This document shows positions 8,170 through 14,343 of a stretch of DNA of 16,249 nucleotides, piece after piece. Under the pieces are notes generated by a model. The model had not been told where the DNA came from. It did no database searches and saw nothing but the letters and a program-made list of their open reading frames with translations. Position numbers and translations under genes: made by a program. The stretch spans positions 1 to 16,249 of the forward strand of contig DAICZO010000148.1 of assembly GCA_027311125.1 (NCBI GenBank), read 5' to 3'. Numbering within the stretch: position 1 is the stretch's first letter; each line of letters begins with the position of its first letter. The stretch is from Acidobacteriaceae bacterium. GTDB lineage: Bacteria > Acidobacteriota > Terriglobia > Terriglobales > Acidobacteriaceae.

Positions 8170-8610
8170 TTAGCCGATATATTCATCAATGCGCGCCTTC
8201 AACAATTTTGCTTGGGGTTCGTCAGGGCAGATGATTAAAACTGTGTCATCTCCAGCAATTGTGCCGACGACTTCATGCCAATCTTCATAATCTATCCCGG
8301 CTGCTATCGGTTGCGCGCCGCCGGTTGTCGTCATCAGTACCAGTAAGTTGAGCGCTTGACGTACTTCTAACCCAAAGCTCTTTAGAACTTCTCGAATGTG
8401 GGGAAGAGATGAATCGTCAACATCAAGTGAGTTAGGTAACGCATATCCTGAATGACCTTTGGTGAGTCGCAGTTCGTGGATGTCCCTGGATAAGGTGGCC
8501 TGCGTTACATGGAAGCCTTTGCTGGCCAGGCGTTTCCGGAGTTCGTCCTGACTGGCGATAGCAGTTGTAACCAATAATTCGCGAATTGCCTGGTGGCGTT
8601 GCTGTTTCAT
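8170..8610 (-). CDS. argR: Arginine repressor ArgR
   Basis: A 146-residue ArgR-family regulator, first gene of the arginine operon. Residues ~1-70 form the winged helix-turn-helix, with recognition helix QATLSRDIHELRL; the C-terminal ~70 residues are the hexamerisation and arginine-binding domain, with GTIAGDDT (116-123). D121 and D122 match the aspartates that bind arginine in E. coli ArgR. With bound arginine it should bind ARG boxes, and two such boxes lie just upstream at 8687-8725, so autorepression together with the whole operon is expected. The start is uncertain: ATG 8610 (MKQQRHQAIREL) fits the family, ATG 8625 adds five residues, and the frame opens further to 8679; none has a good ribosome site. 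Transcription probably begins near 8688, so the longest form is possible but would run through poorly conserved sequence. Confidence 0.93.
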   Translation of the reverse strand: MKQQRHQAIRELLVTTAIASQDELRKRLASKGFHVTQATLSRDIHELRLTKGHSGYALPNSLDVDDSSLPHIREVLKSFGLEVRQALNLLVLMTTTGGAQPIAAGIDYEDWHEVVGTIAGDDTVLIICPDEPQAKLLKARIDEYIG

Positions 8611-8686
8611 GTGAGGGGCGAACATCCATTCGACTATTTTAAATTCGTATATAAGACTAGACTTGCGGAAACGGAACAAAACGGCC

Positions 8687-8725
8687 TACGCATATTTATA
8701 CATTATTGATGTATAAATATCCATA
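8687..8725. promoter_or_regulatory. Tandem ARG boxes (ArgR operator) between argR and gltB
   Basis: Two 18-bp sites fit the ARG-box pattern tnTGnATwwwwATnCAna: TACGCATATTTATACATT (8687-8704) and GATGTATAAATATCCATA (8708-8725). The second keeps all the core TG-AT...AT-CA positions; the first has C for one T. They are 3 bp apart, the spacing known for paired ARG boxes in E. coli. Seen as one unit, ATATTTATACAT (8692-8703) and ATGTATAAATAT (8709-8720) are a perfect 12-bp inverted repeat around a 5-base spacer. The site lies in front of argR and between divergent argR and gltB. This is a sequence match plus context; binding is inferred. Confidence 0.8.
8688..8723 (-). promoter_or_regulatory. Predicted sigma-70 promoter of the argR-argBDFGHA operon
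   Basis: Read on the minus strand, TGGATA (8723-8718) and TATAAA (8700-8695) are 17 bp apart and match 4 of 6 and 5 of 6 positions of the -35 and -10 consensus. Transcription would start near 8688, about 60-80 bases before argR. The -35 lies inside one ARG box and the -10 inside the other, so bound ArgR would block RNA polymerase directly. Confidence 0.6.
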
Positions 8726-8730
8726 GGGGA

Positions 8731-8759
8731 TTGACTTCTTGGAAATAGTTCCCAAACTC
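8731..8759 (+). promoter_or_regulatory. Possible gltB promoter
   Basis: TTGACT at 8731-8736 matches 5 of 6 positions of a -35 box. The best hexamer at 17 bp or nearby is CAAACT/AAACTC (about 8753-8759), a poor -10. The -35 begins 6 bp after the second ARG box, so ArgR could act here as an upstream regulator. The assignment is weak. Confidence 0.3.
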
Positions 8760-8808
8760 AGGAAAGTTGCGACGAGTGTTCAACGTTCGTCCAGACGCAA
8801 AGTGAATT

Positions 8809-11800
8809 ATGGATTCGATTAAAGGTGAAACACGTGTTACACCCTTCACGAGGTCTCCGTTGACCTCGAAGCCATCTTCCTCGCTGCTTGATGAGCGTTT
8901 TGACCATGATTCTTGCGGTGTAGGCTTTGTTGCTTCCGTTGATGCTGTGCCTTCGCACACTATATTGCAGCAGGCGCTGACGGCTTTGGGCAGGTTGGCG
9001 CATCGGGGTGCTACGGCTGCGGATGGTAAAAGCAGTGATGGCGTCGGCGTAATGACAGCTGTGCCGCGGTCACTATTGGTCCGCGAGGCTGCACTTTCTA
9101 TTCAAGCTGATCAGGTGTTGGGTGTTGGGATGTTGCTTCTTCCTGTGGAGGAGAGCCGTGTTGAGCCTCTGTTGGAGCGGTGTTTGGTGTCGCACGATCT
9201 AGAGGTTTTACGTTGGCGGGATGTGCCTGTTAAGGCCGAATGTCTGGGCGAGATTGCCCTCAGCACCATGCCCAGGGTTCGACAGGTTCTGATTGTTGAT
9301 TCGCCCAGCGCTGATCACGAAACGATGGAGCGTCGCCTGTATCTTGCGCGCAAACAGTTTGAGCGTGCCCATGAGCGTGGTGATGTTACGGGGTATATCT
9401 GCTCGCTTTCGACTCAGACGATCATTTATAAGGCAATGTGTTATGGCAATCTTCTGGCTGAGTTCTACTCCGATCTGGCATCGGAGGACTATCTAACGCC
9501 ATTTGCTGTGTTTCACCAGCGGTATGCCACAAATACGCTGCCGACCTGGCATCGTGCGCAACCGGGCAGAAAGATTGCTCATAATGGCGAGATCAATACT
9601 GTTTGGGGGAATCGATCTCGCATGGATGCCCGCGACTCGACGCTGCCAGTTGAGTGCAAACCCGTTCTGACGCAGGGAGGGACTGACTCCACAAGTTTGG
9701 ATGAAGCGATTGAGCTAATTTCGCAGAATGGCCGCACTCTGTCCGAAGCCATTCGTATGCTGCTGCCACCAGCCACGGTAGGGCATCAGACCTCATCGTT
9801 TCTGCGTTATCACACTGATTGTGCAGAGCCCTGGGACGGGCCGGCAGCGATCGCTTTCAGTGATGGAAGAGTTGTTGGAGCCGTATTGGACAGAAACGGT
9901 CTGCGGCCTTGTCGCTTTGCGATTACAAGCACAGGCCTGGTGGTCGCAGGTTCGGAGGCAGGACTTGTTGATCTCGATCCAGAACAGGTAACCCATAGTG
10001 GTCGATTGGGGCCTGGGCAGATGCTCGTCGTCGATCTTGTTGATCACAAGATTTATGAAGACGATGAGTTGTTGCGGTTGTTTGATGAGGGCGCGACGTA
10101 CGCGAAGTTGGTCGAAGATACACCACTTTTGCCAGTTACGACTCACTCCGCCGTGGCGGCGGAAGCATTTGCAGCCACGCAGCGTGGGTTTGGCTACACA
10201 CGCGAAGATGTAAAGATGATCTTGCAGCCGATGGCAATCGAAGGCAAAGATGCTGTCTGGTCCATGGGCGATGACACGCCCCTGGCCTTCCTGGCGCGTT
10301 CTCCACGACCTTTATATGCCTATTTCCGGCAGCGTTTTGCCCAGGTAACCAACCCTGCAATCGATCCTCTGCGGGAGGCATGTGTCGTTTCTTTGCATAC
10401 CAGACTTGGACCTTGGCCACATATTCTTGACAAGAATGCGTCATTGCCCGGTTTGTCTCTGCCTTCGCCCTTTCTTTCCTTGGGCCAAGTAGAGGCGTTG
10501 CGGACGCGTCAACATGCACACGTGGATGAACTTCGGTTTGCCGAGTTGGCTTGCGTCTTTCGGCCTGAGATCTCGTTAGTGCAAGCGTTGGACGAGCTCT
10601 GCATGAAGGCCATCGAGCTCGTGCGGAATGGCGGGAGAATTCTGCTGTTGTCGGACCGTTCGGCAAGTGCCGACCGTCTCCCTATTCCAATGGCCATGGC
10701 GACTGGTGCGGTTCATCAGGCGCTGGTATCGGCTGGCCTGCGCACCATTGCTGGTATTGCGGTAGAAGCGGGCGACTGCCGGGACATTCATCATGCTGCG
10801 GTGCTGATTGGTTATGGTGCTGGAGCAGTATGTCCCTGGCTTGCGTTGGAGACGGCGATGCGTCTGGCTCCAGCCGGAACCGATGCTGTGGAGTGCGAAC
10901 GCAAGATGCTCAAGGCTCTGGACGCTGGCTTGGCCAAGGTGATGTCGAAGATGGGCATCTCGGTCGTCGACAGTTACCGCGGAGCTCATCTCTTTGACAT
11001 TCTGGGGCTGCATTCCAGTGTTGTCGATCGCTGCTTCACTGGCACTCCGGCACCATTGTCTGGCATAGGATTTGCCGAGATTGAGCGGCATCTGCGCCAG
11101 ACATGGCAGGTTCCCGCGTCGGATGCTCCGGTATCGTTGGACCTCCCGGATTACGGTTGGGTTCGCTTCAGGAAGGCTGATGTCTCCGAGCCGCACGCCT
11201 GGCAGCCACCCACGGTCAAGGCACTTCAGTCCGTGGTTGGAAGTGCACGAGGTGTTGCCCAGCCGACTGATCAGGCAGGTGCATTCGCGATCTATACCCG
11301 TGATGTCATTGGACGCGATCCAGCGGTCTTGCGTGATCTGTTAGAAATTCGCCCTGCTGGACCGGAGTTGCCGATTGAAGAGGTCGAAAATCCGAGGAGC
11401 TTGTGCAAGAAGTTTGTAGCGAGCGCAATGTCCCTGGGCTCTTTGAGTCCCGAGGCTCACCAGACGATTACTCTTGCCATGAACATTCTTGGTGGGCGTT
11501 CCAATACTGGAGAAGGTGGAGAGGACCCGCAGGTGTATCGCTCCCAGTTGGCCGATAAGCCAGCTATTTCCAGCGGTGGCGACGTTGCGTTACAGGCAAA
11601 CGGAGCCGTAGGAACAGTTCTGGCAGAGCTGGTAACTTCCGCGCCTGCTGTACATGTTTCTTTGAACAATAAGATCAAGCAGGTTGCCTCGGGTCGCTTT
11701 GGCGTTACAGCGGAGTATCTTGCTCACGCGGAAGAGATTGAGATCAAGGTTGCTCAGGGGGCCAAGCCAGGAGAAGGCGGACAGCTACCCGGACACAAGG

Positions 11801-13344
11801 TGAGCGGTCTCATTGCTCGACTGCGTCATGCTCAGCCGGGAGTATCGCTGATCTCTCCGCCTCCGCACCATGATATTTACTCGATTGAGGATCTTGCCCA
11901 GCTGATCTATGACCTGAAGCGGATCAACCCGAAGGCTGCCGTTGGCGTCAAGCTGGTGTCCAGTTGTGGTGTTGGAACGGTGGCAGCAGGTGTTGCGAAG
12001 GCATACGCCGATTACATTGTGATTGCAGGAAATACAGGTGGAACTGGGGCTGCTGCTCTATCCAGCATCAAGTATGCCGGCAATCCATGGGAGCTGGGGC
12101 TTGCTGAAGCGCAGCAGGTTCTGATGCAGAATGGCATGCGTGGCCGCGTTCGTCTGCGGACGGATGGCGGATTGGCTACTGCTCGAGACGTTTTGGTCGC
12201 GGCGCTGCTCGGTGCCGACGAGTATGCCTTTGGAACCTCGATTCTGGTGGTTTTGGGGTGCGATATGGCACGTCAATGCCATCTGAATACTTGTCCTACG
12301 GGCATTGCGACGCAGAAGCCGGAGTTGCGGGCTAAATTCCGTGGTAAGCCGGAGCATGTGGTGCGGTTCTTCGATGAGCTATCGTCCGACTTGCAGCACT
12401 TGCTGGCGCGTTACGGCCTGCCCTCCTTGGAAGCGGCGGTTGGACGTACGGACTTGCTGGAGCAGGTTCGTTTTGATGGCAACCTTGATCTGCAGCCAAT
12501 GCTGGCAACCGTTGCGGATGGGCCGAGTCGCTGGACGGGTATCAGGAACAACCAGCCTGTTGCGGAAGCACCACTGGATGAGGCCTGGGTAGCACCTGCG
12601 CTGGAGGCTATTGCGGAAGGTGCGCCTTATGTTGTTGATTCTAAGATCAATAACAGTGATCGTGCCATTGGGGCGCGGCTATCCGGCGAGATCGCGTTAC
12701 AGCGCTCCCAGCAGGAATTACCTGTGGATGTCACGCTGAATCTCGACGGCATTGCGGGGCAGAGTTTTGGCGCGTTTACGGTTGAGGGCGTGAAGTTAGT
12801 GCTCACCGGGCAGGCAAATGACTTTGTAGGCAAAGGCTTGTCGGGAGGCGAGATTGGGATTCGCGCACGTGGTCTGGCTGCGAAGGATAGTGGTCAGCAT
12901 GTGATTCACGGGAACGTGGCTTTGTATGGTGCGACCGCTGGACAACTGTATGCTGCGGGGCGGGCCGGGGAGCGGTTTGCTGTTCGTAATTCCGGCGCAA
13001 ATGCTGTTGTAGAAGGGGTTGGCGATCACGGCTGCGAGTACATGACGGGCGGTACTGTGGTGGTGACTGGCGTTGCCGGAATGAACTTCGGTGCCGGTAT
13101 GACGGGCGGATTGGCGTGGGTTTATGACGCGGATGGAACGTTCGTCTCGGGGCAGCGATATCACCCGGATTTCGTGATTCCTGAAGCCTTTAGCGAGGTG
13201 GATGTAGCTGCGCAGGAGGCACTGCGTGAACTGCTGACGGCCCATGCTGAGCGGGCGGAGAGCAGTCTGTCGCATGCGATGCTGGCCGATTGGACGAAGA
13301 GTTCGGCAGCGTTTGTTCGCCTCACTCCCAAGCCCCAGGTCTAG
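8809..13344 (+). CDS. gltB: Glutamate synthase large subunit
   Basis: A 1511-residue glutamate synthase, transcribed divergently from the arginine operon. It hydrolyses glutamine and passes ammonia to 2-oxoglutarate to yield glutamate. Domains: a class II glutamine amidotransferase beginning at C36 (DSCGVGF) after a 35-residue propeptide, with HRGA and AHNGEIN; a central domain from ~470; the FMN synthase domain from ~840 with GEGGEDP (901-907), KVAQGAKPGEGGQLPG, PPPHHDIYSIEDLAQ and the 3Fe-4S cysteines C1151, C1157, C1162; and a GXGXG domain from ~1275. Oddities: 48 residues separate P907 from IKQVASG, where E. coli GltB has about 10. Ser1052 stands where E. coli has Glu in KLVSEPGVG, and Thr replaces Asp in the GxDGGTGA motif. 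No gltD follows, so the electron donor is uncertain. The ribosome site before ATG 8809 is weak. Confidence 0.96.
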   Translation: MDSIKGETRVTPFTRSPLTSKPSSSLLDERFDHDSCGVGFVASVDAVPSHTILQQALTALGRLAHRGATAADGKSSDGVGVMTAVPRSLLVREAALSIQADQVLGVGMLLLPVEESRVEPLLERCLVSHDLEVLRWRDVPVKAECLGEIALSTMPRVRQVLIVDSPSADHETMERRLYLARKQFERAHERGDVTGYICSLSTQTIIYKAMCYGNLLAEFYSDLASEDYLTPFAVFHQRYATNTLPTWHRAQPGRKIAHNGEINTVWGNRSRMDARDSTLPVECKPVLTQGGTDSTSLDEAIELISQNGRTLSEAIRMLLPPATVGHQTSSFLRYHTDCAEPWDGPAAIAFSDGRVVGAVLDRNGLRPCRFAITSTGLVVAGSEAGLVDLDPEQVTHSGRLGPGQMLVVDLVDHKIYEDDELLRLFDEGATYAKLVEDTPLLPVTTHSAVAAEAFAATQRGFGYTREDVKMILQPMAIEGKDAVWSMGDDTPLAFLARSPRPLYAYFRQRFAQVTNPAIDPLREACVVSLHTRLGPWPHILDKNASLPGLSLPSPFLSLGQVEALRTRQHAHVDELRFAELACVFRPEISLVQALDELCMKAIELVRNGGRILLLSDRSASADRLPIPMAMATGAVHQALVSAGLRTIAGIAVEAGDCRDIHHAAVLIGYGAGAVCPWLALETAMRLAPAGTDAVECERKMLKALDAGLAKVMSKMGISVVDSYRGAHLFDILGLHSSVVDRCFTGTPAPLSGIGFAEIERHLRQTWQVPASDAPVSLDLPDYGWVRFRKADVSEPHAWQPPTVKALQSVVGSARGVAQPTDQAGAFAIYTRDVIGRDPAVLRDLLEIRPAGPELPIEEVENPRSLCKKFVASAMSLGSLSPEAHQTITLAMNILGGRSNTGEGGEDPQVYRSQLADKPAISSGGDVALQANGAVGTVLAELVTSAPAVHVSLNNKIKQVASGRFGVTAEYLAHAEEIEIKVAQGAKPGEGGQLPGHKVSGLIARLRHAQPGVSLISPPPHHDIYSIEDLAQLIYDLKRINPKAAVGVKLVSSCGVGTVAAGVAKAYADYIVIAGNTGGTGAAALSSIKYAGNPWELGLAEAQQVLMQNGMRGRVRLRTDGGLATARDVLVAALLGADEYAFGTSILVVLGCDMARQCHLNTCPTGIATQKPELRAKFRGKPEHVVRFFDELSSDLQHLLARYGLPSLEAAVGRTDLLEQVRFDGNLDLQPMLATVADGPSRWTGIRNNQPVAEAPLDEAWVAPALEAIAEGAPYVVDSKINNSDRAIGARLSGEIALQRSQQELPVDVTLNLDGIAGQSFGAFTVEGVKLVLTGQANDFVGKGLSGGEIGIRARGLAAKDSGQHVIHGNVALYGATAGQLYAAGRAGERFAVRNSGANAVVEGVGDHGCEYMTGGTVVVTGVAGMNFGAGMTGGLAWVYDADGTFVSGQRYHPDFVIPEAFSEVDVAAQEALRELLTAHAERAESSLSHAMLADWTKSSAAFVRLTPKPQV

Positions 13345-13350
13345 TAAAAA

Positions 13351-13403
13351 ACGATGGTGTTTGTCAGACATTTTGTGGAGAAATGTCTGGCAAACATGGT
13401 CGT
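13351..13403. terminator. Long hairpin just after gltB, possible terminator
   Basis: TGTTTGTCAGACATTT (13358-13373) and AAATGTCTGGCAAACA (13381-13396) pair over 16 bp with one G-T pair around a 7-base loop. ACGA (13351-13354) and TCGT (13400-13403) extend it across a small internal loop. It begins 6 bases after the gltB stop. On the plus strand it is followed by mixed sequence with a T-rich stretch only from ~13413; on the minus strand a run of six T (complement of 13346-13351) follows at once. It may end gltB transcription or work in both directions. Confidence 0.55.
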
Positions 13404-13497
13404 TGGATCTGTGTGTTTTATTTTGGGGAGTTGCCGGCGCTGTGCGGCTTGAAACGTCCGTGCCGGATGGCGGTTCTTCTTCGGTTGTGACCCCTGA

Positions 13498-13541
13498 AAT
13501 GCATAAAGATTCATTTTTGGGCGAGTGAATCGATATTCATT
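13498..13541. promoter_or_regulatory. Cluster of TGNAT/ATTCA half-sites upstream of the TetR gene (candidate operator)
   Basis: Two sites of the form TGnAT-N4-ATnCA follow each other: TGCATAAAGATTCA (13500-13513) and TGAATCGATATTCA (13526-13539), 26 bp centre to centre. GATTCA (13508-13513) and TGAATC (13526-13531) also form an inverted pair. The half-sites fit ARG boxes but also resemble the TGAATGA/TCATTCA half-sites of Bacillus FadR. Since a FadR-like gene follows, autoregulation is the likelier reading. Confidence 0.4.
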
Positions 13542-13593
13542 GTTGGCAAAGTCCTTTGGTTTGATTAGAGTGACGGCACTGGAGATTTCCAGT

Positions 13594-14271
13594 GTGAGGT
13601 CGGGACTGAAACGTAAAGCGAGTTCGACGGGGGCTGGTTCCAAAAAGAATGTGTCACCGGTGACGGTGCCGACGACTGGACCGGGGAGCGAGAAGTACCA
13701 GCGCATTCTGGATGCTGCGGTGGAGGTGATTGCCGAGAACGGCTATTTCAACTCTCCGGTAAGTGCGATTGCGGCGCGGGCGGGGGTTGCCGATGGCACG
13801 ATCTATCTTTACTTCAAGAGTAAAGACGATGTGTTGCGGACGGCGATCGATACAACGTTCGATCGATTTCATCGGCAGGTAGGGGAGCAGTTCGAGACGC
13901 TGCAGTGGCCGCGCGAACAGTTGGAGTACATTGCGCAGGTGCATCTCGAGAGCCATGCGGTGAACCGTAGTATGGCGATCCTGATGCAGACGGAGGTGCG
14001 GCAGAGCGCCAAGTTCATTGCGGAGTTCTCCCATCATCATTTGGTGAAGTACATCTCGGTGGTGCGCGAGGTGATTCGCCGGGGGCAGAAGGAAGGGATC
14101 TTTCGGCAGGATGTATCCGACGGGGTGGTGGCGCATTGCATGTTTGGAGCGATTGACGAACTGCTTAGCTCCGCGGTGTTTACCGGACGCGTTTATGACG
14201 CGAAGGCAACGGCGGCGCAGGTAATTGATGTGCTGCTGAACGGGATCAAGGCCGGGAGCGCGAAATCTTAG
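13594..14271 (+). CDS. TetR/AcrR family transcriptional regulator, FadR-like
   Basis: A TetR-family regulator of 225 residues from the chosen start. The DNA-binding region, KYQRILDAAVEVIAENGY followed by SAIAARAGVADGTIYLYFKSKDDVL (residues ~34-80), is very close to B. subtilis FadR (YsiA), which represses fatty-acid degradation genes and is released by long-chain acyl-CoA. The C-terminal part (about 85-225) is the helical ligand and dimer domain, including TEVRQSAKF and FGAIDELLSSAVF. The long-chain acyl-CoA synthetase gene starts 72 bases downstream on the same strand, which supports control of fatty-acid activation or breakdown. No ATG is available: I chose GTG 13594 because GGAG lies nine bases upstream. 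The frame is open to GTG 13525, which would place the half-site cluster in the coding region. The first ~30 residues are basic and low in complexity. Regulatory targets are inferred. Confidence 0.85.
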   Translation: MRSGLKRKASSTGAGSKKNVSPVTVPTTGPGSEKYQRILDAAVEVIAENGYFNSPVSAIAARAGVADGTIYLYFKSKDDVLRTAIDTTFDRFHRQVGEQFETLQWPREQLEYIAQVHLESHAVNRSMAILMQTEVRQSAKFIAEFSHHHLVKYISVVREVIRRGQKEGIFRQDVSDGVVAHCMFGAIDELLSSAVFTGRVYDAKATAAQVIDVLLNGIKAGSAKS

Positions 14272-14343
14272 GGTGAAACGCGTTAGAGTGTGGAGGGGCG
14301 GGACAAAGTCCACGTTGCTGCAGAACTCAGAGTGGAGTGGTGC

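Noticed and set aside
10136..11196. Overlapping minus-strand open frames inside gltB
   Set aside because: gltB is intact and recognisable along its whole length, and the antisense frames have no known motif or ribosome site.
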